16,139 nt of DNA from Cyanobacteria bacterium UBA8803 (GTDB lineage: Bacteria; Cyanobacteriota; Cyanobacteriia; Cyanobacteriales; Coleofasciculaceae): assembly GCA_003505715.1 (NCBI GenBank), contig DNXU01000226.1, positions 8,204 through 24,342 on the forward strand, read 5' to 3'. Shown piece by piece: positions 1 to 8,109 of the stretch. The notes beneath the pieces are model-generated. The model had not been told where the DNA came from and did not search any database. It saw nothing but the letters and a program-made list of their open reading frames with translations. Made by a program: the position numbers and the translations under genes. Positions within the stretch are counted from its first letter, which is position 1; each line of letters starts with the position of its first letter.

Positions 1-20
1 TGAGGGATGAGGGATGAGGG
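1..20. repeat. heptamer tandem repeat (STRR-like), cut by window edge
   Basis: The first 20 bases are almost three copies of the heptamer TGAGGGA, so the array probably continues outside the window. Short tandemly repeated heptamers are common between genes in cyanobacteria. No gene is associated with it. Confidence 0.7.
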
Positions 21-267
21 TAGTTTCCCAGAACTCTTGGCCTTGATTGTGTTTTGCGTTTTCGACACAATATTAAGTGTATCGATTTTTTTCTCTTGGA
101 AGAAAATTAGGAACTTTCAAATCTATTGAAGTCCTCTTCTCATTATTCCCTATTCCTTGTTGCCTTATCCGTTTTGAACGGCCTATTCTAGAATGGAATG
201 ATTGTAGAGGCCACCTGATTCTCTATATCATCTTCTCTCCAATGCCCAATCTCTTCCGGAAAAAAAA

Positions 268-359
268 CAGGGCTTACGCCATTCAGCTACCGACATCCTA
301 CCGAATAGAGTGTCAGGGGTAATGATTAACACTCTTGTAGAGTTTGCGCGTAAGCCCTG
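268..359. repeat. 92-bp MITE-like element with 12-bp terminal inverted repeats
   Basis: CAGGGCTTACGC at 268-279 is the exact reverse complement of GCGTAAGCCCTG at 348-359. Inside lies a smaller stem, AGAGTGT (307-313) with ACACTCT (329-335). Termini of this GGGCTTACGC kind are widespread in cyanobacterial miniature elements, which is why I favour a MITE over a functional RNA. No target-site duplication is visible (a run of A on the left, GGAACTTG on the right). A small structured RNA is the alternative. Confidence 0.5.
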
Positions 360-493
360 GGAACTTGTTTCGGTGCTCTTATCCAATTCTCCTCTCTCCT
401 AAAAAAGTGTGGCCTCAGCAATATGTCTTAACTTTTGTCAGCAAATTGGCTGAATTACTTTACATAGCTGGGGTAATGGTCATTGGCAAAGAT

Positions 494-515
494 GAAAAAC
501 GCCCCCGTTGGGGGC
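494..515 (-). terminator. Rho-independent terminator, leftward
   Basis: Read leftward, GCCCCCAACGGGGGC (515 to 501) forms a 6-bp GC stem with a 3-nt loop and is followed at once by GTTTTTC. It lies about 130 bp past the ylqF stop codon and is the likely end of the usp-ylqF transcript. Confidence 0.7.
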
Positions 516-646
516 TGTCTCAAGATGCATCTACTAGAATTTAGTCTAGTGGATGAGGGGTCTCACCCCTCATATCGCTTAATAAAAAGACACAATTGTC
601 AAATTAAAGAAGTTCAGGAGTTCAAGTAGCGATCGCTTATCAAAGG

Positions 647-1504
647 TTACGCTGGCGGGAGTTCTAGAGCGATCGCACCCAACAAGCCCTTGCGAAAATC
701 ATTCAACAGTTGCCGCGCTGTGCGTTCGATATCTCCTTGATAGCGCGAGTTGGCAACAGCGTGGAGGTAGTTTTCACCAGTCAAGGGAGTTGGATCTAGA
801 TCGTAGCGAGCCATTAGGGGAGAGGGTGGGAAGAGTCCAGACTCGGTGGTATTGCTCAAATCCTTGAGGAATTCCACAAAGGCAGCAGCAACTAAATAAT
901 TGTCGTAAGAAGCATCGCCGATATCATCACAAATCGCTAACTTGAGGGCATTTTCTTGATTTTTGATCTGGGAGGGGATGATCCCAGGGGCATCAAGGAG
1001 TTCGATTTGCTCCGAGATGCGTACCCAACGCAACTGACGGGTTACCCCAGGGCGACGGGCACTTTCCACCACGCGCCGTCCTAGGAGTCGGTTGATCAGG
1101 GCCGATTTCCCGACATTGGGAAAGCCGATCACCACGGCACGGACGGGACGAGGTAACATGCCGCGATCGCGCCGCCGCTGATTGACTTGTACCCCAGCCT
1201 CCTGTACTGAGTTTGCCACCTCACGAACACCTTGACCCTGTTGGGCATTGGTGAAGTAGGGCGTTTCTCCTTGGCTTTGATACCAGGATAACCAGCGTTG
1301 CCGCACCCCCGGAGTAATCATATCCATCCGGTTAAGTACTAATACCTTTGCTTTACTCCCGATCCACTGAGATATTTGGGGATGGTGAGTGGAGAGGGGA
1401 ATCCTAGCGTCCCTTACTTCCAGGACAACATCCACGCGCTTGAGTTGCTCTTTAAGTTCCCGTTCTGCTTTGGCAATATGCCCGGGATACCATTGAATAG
1501 TCAT
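647..1504 (-). CDS. ylqF: ribosome biogenesis GTPase YlqF/RbgA
   Basis: Circularly permuted GTPase that in other bacteria acts in late maturation of the 50S ribosomal subunit. The G motifs occur in permuted order: G4 NRMD at residues 58-61, then the P-loop GFPNVGKS at 127-134, switch region RPGVT at 151-155, and G3 DAPG at 171-174. The N-terminal WYPGH of the family is present. The 285-residue length is normal. The ATG at 1504 is the only sensible start, yet there is no Shine-Dalgarno sequence, because a heptamer-type inverted repeat (1518-1570) abuts the start codon. The usp gene lies 73 bp upstream on the same strand, so the two may be co-transcribed. A terminator follows at 494-515. Confidence 0.93.
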   Translation of the reverse strand: MTIQWYPGHIAKAERELKEQLKRVDVVLEVRDARIPLSTHHPQISQWIGSKAKVLVLNRMDMITPGVRQRWLSWYQSQGETPYFTNAQQGQGVREVANSVQEAGVQVNQRRRDRGMLPRPVRAVVIGFPNVGKSALINRLLGRRVVESARRPGVTRQLRWVRISEQIELLDAPGIIPSQIKNQENALKLAICDDIGDASYDNYLVAAAFVEFLKDLSNTTESGLFPPSPLMARYDLDPTPLTGENYLHAVANSRYQGDIERTARQLLNDFRKGLLGAIALELPPA

Positions 1505-1517
1505 TGGTTTTTGGTGG

Positions 1518-1570
1518 TTGGTTGTTAGTTGTTAGTTGGTGGTTGCCCATCACCAACAACTAACAACCAA
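1518..1570. repeat. inverted heptamer-type repeat between usp and ylqF
   Basis: The left arm from 1518 starts TTGGTTGTTAGTTG. The right arm (1551-1570, reverse complement TTGGTTGTTAGTTGTTGGTG) matches it apart from a few inserted bases, so the pair can fold into a long hairpin with an 8-10 nt loop. It belongs to the same GGTTGTT family as the tract at 16034-16110. It fills the usp-ylqF gap up to the ylqF start codon. Confidence 0.7.
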
Positions 1571-1577
1571 TAATTGC

Positions 1578-1991
1578 TCAGGGAACGATTAAAACTGGGC
1601 AAGGAGACAAGTTAATCACCCGATTAGTCACGCTTTCGGCTGCGCCTTCGTCAGTTAGTCCCAGTCCCCGGCAGCCCATGATAATTAGATCGGCCTCAAT
1701 TTCATCAGCAACATCACAGATTGTAAAAGCAGGCATACCTTGACGGCTCAGGGTTTCTGCTTTAATGCCGTGCTGAGTAAATAAGGACTGGGCACCTTTG
1801 AGCAGTTCCTCAATTGCCTCCGGTGAAATCATCATCTCGGGAGTGGGTGATTCGGCTTCTGGGTTGGGTTGTTCTAGCACCGACAGTAGGAATAAACGGC
1901 TGTTGTACTTTTTCACGATCTCGATCGCAACGTCAGCTGCTTCGCGGGCTTCTCGGCTTTGGTCAACAGGAAACAAAACGGTATTAAACAT
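1578..1991 (-). CDS. universal stress protein (UspA family)
   Basis: Small cytoplasmic UspA-fold protein of 137 residues. The N-terminus MFNTVLFPVD carries the first beta-strand and the conserved Asp10. The C-terminus has the nucleotide-binding region, GCRG at 106-109, and ends in the typical CPVLIVP strand. The ATP motif G-2x-G-9x-G-S/T is altered: after nine residues it reads Glu119-Ser120, so ATP binding may be weak. I choose the ATG at 1991 because GGAG lies 9 nt upstream. The in-frame ATG at 2000 has GGAG touching it, and the longest frame, back to 2105, only adds non-conserved residues over the leader hairpin. Physiological role unknown; probably transcribed with ylqF. Confidence 0.88.
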   Translation of the reverse strand: MFNTVLFPVDQSREAREAADVAIEIVKKYNSRLFLLSVLEQPNPEAESPTPEMMISPEAIEELLKGAQSLFTQHGIKAETLSRQGMPAFTICDVADEIEADLIIMGCRGLGLTDEGAAESVTNRVINLSPCPVLIVP

Positions 1992-2051
1992 TGCACTCAT
2001 CTCCGGGACGCAGACTCCGGTAAAATGTGGACGGGCGTGAGAATGCATACT

Positions 2052-2106
2052 GTTAGCCCTGAGGAACGATTTGCTCGCGCCAGCGAGTGAGTCTCTACAG
2101 GGCAAC
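2052..2106. other. nested stem-loop in the usp/pgk divergent region
   Basis: The outer stem pairs GTT(A)GCCCTG (2052-2061) with CAGGGCAAC (2098-2106), nine pairs with one bulged A. The inner stem pairs CTCGC (2074-2078) with GCGAG (2083-2087) around a 4-nt loop, extendable by three weaker pairs. It lies in the 5' leader of usp when transcribed leftward, and upstream of pgk. It may be a leader RNA structure or a DNA operator; I do not recognise a known riboswitch. Confidence 0.45.
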
Positions 2107-2181
2107 CATTAAGCATACAACCACTGGCACGCTAATTCAGAGCGCAGAGCATCAGATAGAAGCAATTAGGAGATTATTGCT

Positions 2182-3387
2182 GTGTCCAAAAAAACTGTAG
2201 CAAATTTATCTGAGTCAGATTTGACTGGAAAACGGGTATTGGTGCGAGTGGATTTAAATGTCCCGCTGGATGACAATGGCACCATCACTGATGATACTCG
2301 CATCCGGGCGGCTTTACCCACTATCCAGGATTTAACCCAAAAAGGAGCCAAAGTGGTTCTGTGCAGCCACTTAGGGCGTCCCAAAGGACAAGTTAAAGAT
2401 AGCTTGCGCTTGACACCTGTGGCAACCCGTCTGTCAGAATTACTCGGTCAGACAGTCGTGAAGTGTGATGACTGCATTGGTGATGCGGTGGCTGCCCAAA
2501 TTGCAGCGATGGGCAATGGTCAAGTAGCTTTATTGGAAAATCTTCGCTTCCATGTGGGAGAAGAGAAGAATGACCCAGAGTTTACCAAGCAATTGGCGGC
2601 ACTAGCCGATGTTTATGTCAACGATGCCTTTGGTACGGCACACCGGGCTCACGCTTCTACAGAGGGCGTTACCCATTACCTAAGTCCTTCCGTGGCTGGG
2701 TACTTGATTGAGAAAGAACTCCAATATCTCCAAAGCGCGATTGAAAATCCCCAGAAACCCTTAGCGGCAATCATTGGGGGTTCCAAGGTGTCTAGCAAGA
2801 TTGGCGTGATTGAAACGCTACTGGAGAAGGTGGACAAGCTGCTGATTGGCGGCGGGATGATTTTTACTTTCTACAAAGCCCGTGGCTTGAGTGTTGGAAA
2901 GTCGCTAGTGGAAGAAGATAAGATCGAGTTAGCAAAATCTTTGGAAGCGAAAGCTAAAGAGAAGGGTGTCGCTTTGCTGTTGCCCACGGATGTAGTTGTA
3001 GCTGATAATTTTGCTGCTGATGCTAATGCCCAAACGGTTAGTATCGACTCAATCCCCGATGGCTGGATGGGTTTGGATATTGGGCCAGACTCAGTAAAAC
3101 TGTTCCAAGAAGCTTTGGCAGATTGCCAGACTGTAATTTGGAATGGGCCGATGGGAGTGTTTGAGTTCGATAAGTTTGCCGTGGGAACGGAAGCGATCGC
3201 TCATACTATGGCCGAACTTACCAAGAAAGGCGCAACCACCATTATTGGAGGTGGTGACTCAGTAGCTGCTGTGGAAAAAGTTGGTGTGGCAGATCAAATG
3301 AGCCACATCTCCACCGGAGGCGGTGCCAGTCTTGAGTTGCTCGAAGGTAAGGTATTGCCAGGTATTGCCGCTCTAGACGACGCTTAA
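2182..3387 (+). CDS. pgk: phosphoglycerate kinase
   Basis: Cytoplasmic enzyme that transfers phosphate between 1,3-bisphosphoglycerate/ADP and 3-phosphoglycerate/ATP, used in glycolysis and, in reverse, in the Calvin cycle. All family signatures are present: VDLNVPLD at 23-30, HLGRPKG at 63-69, ENLRF at 119-123, [10 protein letters not shown] at 151-160, nucleotide site GGSKVSSK at 199-206, NGPMGVFE at 321-328 and GGGDS at 356-360. The length of 401 residues is full. The start is GTG at 2182, supported by AGGAG at 2168-2172 with 9-nt spacing. It is a single gene, divergent from usp and convergent with the topoisomerase gene, and contains a HIP1 site near 3193. Confidence 0.98.
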   Translation: MSKKTVANLSESDLTGKRVLVRVDLNVPLDDNGTITDDTRIRAALPTIQDLTQKGAKVVLCSHLGRPKGQVKDSLRLTPVATRLSELLGQTVVKCDDCIGDAVAAQIAAMGNGQVALLENLRFHVGEEKNDPEFTKQLAALADVYVNDAFGTAHRAHASTEGVTHYLSPSVAGYLIEKELQYLQSAIENPQKPLAAIIGGSKVSSKIGVIETLLEKVDKLLIGGGMIFTFYKARGLSVGKSLVEEDKIELAKSLEAKAKEKGVALLLPTDVVVADNFAADANAQTVSIDSIPDGWMGLDIGPDSVKLFQEALADCQTVIWNGPMGVFEFDKFAVGTEAIAHTMAELTKKGATTIIGGGDSVAAVEKVGVADQMSHISTGGGASLELLEGKVLPGIAALDDA

Positions 3388-3400
3388 AGATAAGCGTACA

Positions 3401-3446
3401 GGGTGTGGGGTGTAGGGCAGGGAAAATTGAGCAACACCCCACACCC
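3401..3446. terminator. inverted repeat between convergent pgk and topoisomerase genes
   Basis: GGGTGTGGGGTGT (3401-3413) is the perfect 13-bp complement of ACACCCCACACCC (3434-3446), with a 20-nt loop. It sits between two convergent stop codons and could end transcription from both sides. There is no clear T-run, so it is not a canonical intrinsic terminator. Confidence 0.5.
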
Positions 3447-3476
3447 TACACCCAGTCTCATAAACAAGCTTTCTTG

Positions 3477-6044
3477 TTATCCCTTCAGCTCCAAGGCAGC
3501 AACAGCGATAATTTTTTCATCTGACTGGAGTTGAGCTAGGCGATCGCCACTGCCATCTTTGCCGCCCAACTTGACATGATCTAGCTGTAACGGCAATATC
3601 CTTTGAGCGCTAGTCAGCATTACTGCCTCAGACGCCGATGCAGCAGCTATCATACCCACTAAAGTATCTAAAGGTGTTCTAAACTGTAGAGCCTGCGTGC
3701 CTAGGTCGCCTCGATTGCCCCGTCTGATCGCATTTACAGGTAAGCGTTTGCCGTACCCCTGCTGGGAAACCAATAAGAGATTGCCTTGAGCAGGAAGAGC
3801 AACACAACCGACCAAATGCTCGCGACGAGAAAGGCGCAAGGCTTGATTGCCTTGAGCGGTACGACCCATCACGGGTAATTGTTCGTCATTGAGTTCAAAG
3901 CGTAAAATCCGCCCATTGCTGGTGCCTAAAAGCAGTTGTTCCCCAGTTTGAGCAAAGGTGACATATTCTAAGCGATCGTCTTCTTTAATCTTGATCAGCG
4001 TTAAACCGCGCAGGGTGAGGTTGGTTAACTCGGATAAGGACAGACGTTTAATGCGCCCTTGGCGGGTCAGCAAAATCAGTGTGAGAGCTTTTTCAGGATC
4101 GGACAAGATAAAGTGAGCGACAACCGATTCCGATCGCGCCGTATCAGGTAACAAACTAGCTAAGGGCGTACCCTGCTTTGTGCCTGCTGCTGGAGGTATA
4201 TCCCGCACTTTAATAGGGTAAGCTTTACCCCCGCTAGTAATTACGACCAAGTCTTGGTGGGTGAGGGCAGTTTTGGTTTGAATGACAACGTCATCCCCCT
4301 TATGGTTTGATGACCTTGATTCTGTTTCTGTTGTGGGACGCTGCCGCTGGACGCAGCCTTTGTGAGTAAATTGCAAAACCGTCTCTTCTTCCTCAGGTGA
4401 GGTTAGAGGCAGCGGCAGTGAAGGTTGATTTAAGCTTTTCTTACTTTTATGGTTTTTTTCCTCCTGAGGTTTGACTGCTGAGGTTGGAGTGCTGAGTGGT
4501 GAAGTCTCACCCTTGATAGCTTTATTCTTTCCTGGTTCTCGTTTGATAGTTATCTTGGTGCGGCGGGGGTCACCGTACTTGCGTTTGAGTGATCGCAAAT
4601 CTTTCTTCAAAGCTTTGAGCAATTCATTGCGGTTGTTGAGCAATCGGCGCAGCTGCTCAATTCTGGCTGTTAGTTCATCAAACTCCGTCTGTAATTTTTG
4701 CCGTTCTAAACCAGTCAGGCGGCGCAGGGGCATTGCTAAAATAGCATCTGCTTGCACCTCACTGATGTTTAACTGACCCTGGAGAGCTATCTTCGCCGTC
4801 GTGCCATCGGGAGCATTTTTGAGAATTTCAATTACGGTATCGAGCTGGGACAGGCAAGCTAATAACCCTTCAACTAGGTGGAGGCGTCGTTCATCCTGTT
4901 CTAACTGGTAAGTATATTGGCGAGTGAGGGTTTCTTCTCGGAAGCACAAGAACTCCTCTAATACCTGCCGCAGCGTAAGCTGGCGAGGCTGTCCCGCTAC
5001 TAAGGCGAGTACAATTGCCCCAAAATTGCTTTGGAGTGCAGTTTGCTGATAGAGCTGGTTTAGGACGTTTCTGGGGTCAGCGTCCCGCTTGAGTTCTACT
5101 ACTACGCGCATTCCCGAGCGATCGCTCTCGTCTCGCAAATCACCAATTCCTTCAAGGCGTCCCTGGTTAACCAGTTCTGCTACCTTTTCAATCCAGCCAG
5201 CTTTACTGACTTGGTAAGGCAGTTCACTCACGACAATTGCGGTTCGTCGGCTTCTGCGTCCCCGACCCACTTCAATCTCTTCAAACTTCGTGACGCCCCG
5301 GACTATAATACTACCCCGGCCCGTACTGTAGACATCCCGAATTCCTGAGGCTTCCACAATTTCGCCTCCTGTGGGAAAATCTGGCCCTGGAATTAATTCC
5401 CACAATTTCTCATCCTCTAAATTAGGATGGTCAATTAGGGCAATTAGTCCATCTACCACTTCGCCCAAGTTGTGGGGAGGGATATTAGTTGCCATACCTA
5501 CAGCAATACCGGAGCAACCATTGAGGAGGAGGATCGGTAGCTGAGCGGGTAAAACGATCGGTTCTTGCTGAGAGCTATCAAAATTGTCGATAAAATCAAC
5601 AGTTGCCTCACCAATTTCTGAGAGTAGGGCTTCATGGCTGAGGGAAGACAAGCGCGTTTCGGTGTAACGCATTGCCGCTGGTGGGTCATTATCCACCGAA
5701 CCAAAGTTACCATGACCAGCTAGGAGGGGATATCGGGACGAGAACTCCTGAACTAGCCTGACCAGGGCATCGTAAACCGCCTGATCTCCATGGGGATGAT
5801 ATTTGCCTAGAACATCCCCAACCACGCGAGCGCATTTACGGTAAGGCCGATCGGGTGTTAAACCTAATTCATGCATCGCATATAAAATCCGACGATGCAC
5901 CGGTTTAAGACCGTCCCGGATGTCCGGCAGGGCACGCCCAACAATCACGCTCATGGCATATTCAAGATAGGACCGCTGCATCTCCACATGTAAAGCTGTG
6001 GGGATGACCTGACCGGTCGCCAGCAGGTTCAACTGTTTTGCCAT
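3477..6044 (-). CDS. gyrA/parC: DNA gyrase / topoisomerase IV subunit A
   Basis: Breakage-reunion subunit of a type IIA topoisomerase, 855 residues. The N-terminal core (to about 490) contains the quinolone region [10 protein letters not shown] at 83-92 and the catalytic RYTETR with Tyr127 as DNA-linking residue. A long charged, Pro/Ser-rich linker (about 495-560) leads to the C-terminal DNA-wrapping beta-pinwheel (about 561-855) with repeated GGK/GRI blade motifs. No intact GyrA box (QRRGGKG) is present; the nearest is IRRGNRG at 773-779. That box is required for gyrase-type wrapping, so this may be a topo IV-like paralogue rather than the supercoiling gyrase. The residue matching E. coli Ser83 is Gln88. 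No partner gyrB/parE gene is adjacent. An AGGGA lies about 8 nt upstream of the ATG. Confidence 0.93.
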   Translation of the reverse strand: MAKQLNLLATGQVIPTALHVEMQRSYLEYAMSVIVGRALPDIRDGLKPVHRRILYAMHELGLTPDRPYRKCARVVGDVLGKYHPHGDQAVYDALVRLVQEFSSRYPLLAGHGNFGSVDNDPPAAMRYTETRLSSLSHEALLSEIGEATVDFIDNFDSSQQEPIVLPAQLPILLLNGCSGIAVGMATNIPPHNLGEVVDGLIALIDHPNLEDEKLWELIPGPDFPTGGEIVEASGIRDVYSTGRGSIIVRGVTKFEEIEVGRGRRSRRTAIVVSELPYQVSKAGWIEKVAELVNQGRLEGIGDLRDESDRSGMRVVVELKRDADPRNVLNQLYQQTALQSNFGAIVLALVAGQPRQLTLRQVLEEFLCFREETLTRQYTYQLEQDERRLHLVEGLLACLSQLDTVIEILKNAPDGTTAKIALQGQLNISEVQADAILAMPLRRLTGLERQKLQTEFDELTARIEQLRRLLNNRNELLKALKKDLRSLKRKYGDPRRTKITIKREPGKNKAIKGETSPLSTPTSAVKPQEEKNHKSKKSLNQPSLPLPLTSPEEEETVLQFTHKGCVQRQRPTTETESRSSNHKGDDVVIQTKTALTHQDLVVITSGGKAYPIKVRDIPPAAGTKQGTPLASLLPDTARSESVVAHFILSDPEKALTLILLTRQGRIKRLSLSELTNLTLRGLTLIKIKEDDRLEYVTFAQTGEQLLLGTSNGRILRFELNDEQLPVMGRTAQGNQALRLSRREHLVGCVALPAQGNLLLVSQQGYGKRLPVNAIRRGNRGDLGTQALQFRTPLDTLVGMIAAASASEAVMLTSAQRILPLQLDHVKLGGKDGSGDRLAQLQSDEKIIAVAALELKG

Positions 6045-6176
6045 GAGTTCTGTTCCCTAATTTCTAACCGCAATGTGATGACGAATTGATTTTTCGATGG
6101 CAAGATTACTAAGTCCTTGTCAGACTTATGATTAAATCGCACTTTTGAAAAAGACGACTTTCTGGATGCGACGCCC

Positions 6177-6575
6177 ATGAAAACCGTTTTGATTGTAGAA
6201 GACGATCCCATTAATCTTCGAGTTTTTTCCAAGATTCTCACTAAACGAGGTGGCTTGAATGTTAAGGGGACTGAAGATGTGGAGGAGGTGATGAAGATTG
6301 CTCAGTCTGGAGGTGCTGACATTATCTTGATGGATGTTTCCCTAGCTCACAGTGTTTATCAGGGTAAGCCAGTAGATGGTATCAAGATTACGCAGATGCT
6401 CAAATCTGACGCTCAAACCAGCCGTCTGCCAATTATATTGGTCACAGCTCATGCTATGGAGGGCGATCGGGAGAACTTCTTAAAGCAGAGTGGTGCCGAT
6501 GGCTACATCTCTAAACCCGTTGTTGACCATCAACAGTTTGTCGATCAGATTATGGCACTGCTGCCTAAAGATTGA
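6177..6575 (+). CDS. single-domain response regulator (CheY/DivK-like)
   Basis: A 132-residue receiver domain with no output domain. The conserved residues are all visible: acidic pair Asp9/Asp10, phospho-acceptor Asp53 in ILMD, Thr90 and Lys113 in the SKP motif. It probably relays phosphate or signals by protein contact in the cytoplasm. The start at ATG 6177 is set by the first beta-strand (MKTVLIVEDD); no good Shine-Dalgarno is seen. A four-codon frame (6166-6180) ends in TGA overlapping this ATG, which may be chance. No histidine kinase is next to it, so the partner cannot be told. Divergent from the topoisomerase gene. Confidence 0.93.
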   Translation: MKTVLIVEDDPINLRVFSKILTKRGGLNVKGTEDVEEVMKIAQSGGADIILMDVSLAHSVYQGKPVDGIKITQMLKSDAQTSRLPIILVTAHAMEGDRENFLKQSGADGYISKPVVDHQQFVDQIMALLPKD

Positions 6576-6926
6576 TAAAACTTTACTCTCACGGCGCTGA
6601 CGTTAGCATGATGTTAGTGGTGCTATCCATCCTCATGAATTCAAATCGGGTTGCCGATTGGTCAAATCCCCTTATGTACATATGTACTACCCAAGGGCAA
6701 TTTCGGCAAGATGTAGGGAAAAAAACGAGAATTCAATCAGAGATGCCCATTGCCGATGGGAATATGCCTAACCGACAATCCCATCGGCAAAAAGTTTAAC
6801 CCGATCTAGGGAATAACTACGAAGGTCAAATGGGTTAGCCGGATTGCGGCTCTGGCACAATCTCTGATGTGGGGAGTTGGTTGCCCCTTACCCGATCAAA
6901 GCGCCATAACCTTAGCATTTCGAGAG
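6576..6926. other. palindrome-rich intergenic region
   Basis: No credible gene: a TTG-initiated frame at 6572-6799 has no recognisable features. Several palindromes lie close together. AATCGG-GTTG-CCGATT occupies 6644-6659. A perfect 12-bp palindrome GTACATATGTAC lies at 6676-6687. A 12-bp inverted repeat pairs TTGCCGATGGGA (6750-6761) with TCCCATCGGCAA (6779-6790). The TTGCCGAT core occurs three times (6651, 6750, and inverted at 6783). None carries a T-run, so they are not classic terminators. Confidence 0.6.
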
Positions 6927-6932
6927 CTAAGG
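6910..6932 (-). terminator. hairpin at the 3' end of the TPR gene
   Basis: CCTTAGC (6910-6916) pairs with GCTAAGG (6926-6932) around a 9-nt loop, and the stem includes the stop codon of the TPR gene. Leftward, it is followed only by TTATGG, so it is a weak terminator at best; it may serve as an mRNA 3'-end stabiliser. Confidence 0.35.
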
Positions 6933-7808
6933 GGTTGTTTCCACTTGTACAGGTGCATTTTGGCTTTGGACAAGGGTAGCTTGAATTCTGGGGTTTTCCA
7001 GAAACTTTTTGGTTTCAGATAACAGACGCTCACCCCAGAGATTTTCTTTGAGAAACTCTAAATCAGCATAGCGACTGTCTAAGCGGATTGCTGCTTCTCC
7101 CAGTGCTAGGCCCTTTTCCTTGTCCCCTCGGGCATAGAGTGCCACTGCCGCAGCTAGCTGAGGTTCAGCGGCTTTGTCATCAATGGCGATCGCCGCTTGC
7201 CACTTTTCAATAGCACCAGGGACATCACCCTGTTCGTACTTCACTAGCCCGATATTATTAATGGCGGGCCAAAAGTTTTTTTCCTGACTCACAGCTTTTT
7301 CGTAAGCCGCGATCGCAGCTGGGTACTGCTTGAGCATGTAATGGGTATTTCCCAGATCGAACAAGGCTTCCGGAACATTGGGTTTAAGCTTTAACCCAGC
7401 TTCCAGATTAGCGATCGCTGTAGTATAGTCCCCTTTTTGAAAACGAGCTGAACCTAAAGTAAATAAAACTCCGGCCTCGTTCGGTTCCAGGGAGTGAGCT
7501 AGTTGTAAGGCTTCAATCCCCTTATCTAACTCTTGATTTTGCACGTACAGGCTGCCCAAGATAAACCAAGTCTGATAACTCTTAGGAGCAAGTTGAGCTG
7601 CTAGCTGCGCTCTCGGTAGTGCTAGGTCGTATTGCTGGAAACGCACGAGCTGAACTGCCTCCTGAGCCAAGTTCAAGCCCTGCTCTTCTAGTTTTTCTGA
7701 ATCCAGCTGTAGGGTATAGGGAACGAGAGCCTGGGCAAAAGTTGGTGCTGGCACCGTGAGTAAACCTAGGAGAACAAAAATAGGTAATAACAGAATACGT
7801 TTAGGCAC
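6927..7808 (-). CDS. exported tetratricopeptide-repeat protein
   Basis: A 293-residue protein with a clear signal peptide: MPKR, a hydrophobic core at about 5-20, and a likely signal peptidase site after Thr-Phe-Ala25. The rest is about six TPR units of 34 residues between about 45 and 246, with typical W/L/G..Y...A...P spacing (for example the units around 79-110, 113-144 and 147-178). It ends in a short, non-repeat tail. Such proteins act as periplasmic or thylakoid-lumen scaffolds; the partner cannot be seen. The start is GTG at 7808, supported by GAGG 7 nt upstream. It is divergent from the adaptor gene, and three HIP1 sites lie inside it. Confidence 0.88.
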   Translation of the reverse strand: MPKRILLLPIFVLLGLLTVPAPTFAQALVPYTLQLDSEKLEEQGLNLAQEAVQLVRFQQYDLALPRAQLAAQLAPKSYQTWFILGSLYVQNQELDKGIEALQLAHSLEPNEAGVLFTLGSARFQKGDYTTAIANLEAGLKLKPNVPEALFDLGNTHYMLKQYPAAIAAYEKAVSQEKNFWPAINNIGLVKYEQGDVPGAIEKWQAAIAIDDKAAEPQLAAAVALYARGDKEKGLALGEAAIRLDSRYADLEFLKENLWGERLLSETKKFLENPRIQATLVQSQNAPVQVETTP

Positions 7809-8109
7809 GACGAAGCCTCAAAAGACAAATCGTAAGGAGTATGTCGCTAACTTAACGCATAATCGGTGCGATCGTGGCAGAAATCTTTAACCGCTTCTCG
7901 CTTAAGGGGGAATTCCGTACATCAACGGTCGGTTAGTTTCGAGCTTACCGTTTAACCAAACTAGTTACTATAAAGAAAGATAAAATAGCTCTTCAGGCGG
8001 TTGTGGTAATTGGACTCTGGGGCAAAAAGCCAAGCTGATGAGAGAGAAATCCCTGGGAGCTTGTGCTGTCTTTCCTAAATATTTCCTAATTACGGGTAAT
8101 AACTCGGAT
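7809..8109. other. divergent intergenic region, TPR gene / exporter operon
   Basis: A 301-bp gap between divergent genes. Two interleaved inverted repeats lie at 7924-7957: AACGGT (7924-7929) with ACCGTT (7947-7952), and GGTTA (7931-7935) with TAACC (7953-7957). Such an arrangement could be a regulator site. Just after it, TATAAA near 7970 is a plausible rightward -10 element with TTACCG 18 nt upstream. A frame open from ATG 8038 leads into the adaptor gene, but its first 24 residues look non-coding. Confidence 0.4.

Larger units (their letters stand above)
21..646. other. gene-poor region left of ylqF
   Basis: I see no credible gene here. Two open frames (77-322 and 344-544, rightward) have no family resemblance and no good ribosome binding site. 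The region holds a MITE-like inverted repeat (268-359), a leftward terminator (494-515), a perfect 9-bp hairpin (ATGAGGGGT at 553-561 with ACCCCTCAT at 565-573, loop CTC) and a HIP1 site at 629-636. No tRNA or other known RNA gene was recognised. Confidence 0.6.

Noticed and set aside
77..544. Two rightward open frames (77-322, 344-544) as genes
   Set aside because: No family features, no convincing ribosome binding site, and they run across the MITE-like repeat and a leftward terminator.
1992..2105. N-terminal extension of the universal stress protein to 2105
   Set aside because: The extra 38 residues are unlike the family and encode the leader stem-loop; GGAG at proper spacing points to the ATG at 1991.
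6166..6180. Four-codon upstream ORF (ATG CGA CGC CCA TGA) regulating the response regulator
   Set aside because: The TGA/ATG overlap is neat, but there is no ribosome binding site and such short frames occur often by chance.
6572..6799. 75-codon frame after the response regulator as a small gene
   Set aside because: Starts with TTG inside the regulator's end, has no domain signal and crosses the palindrome cluster.
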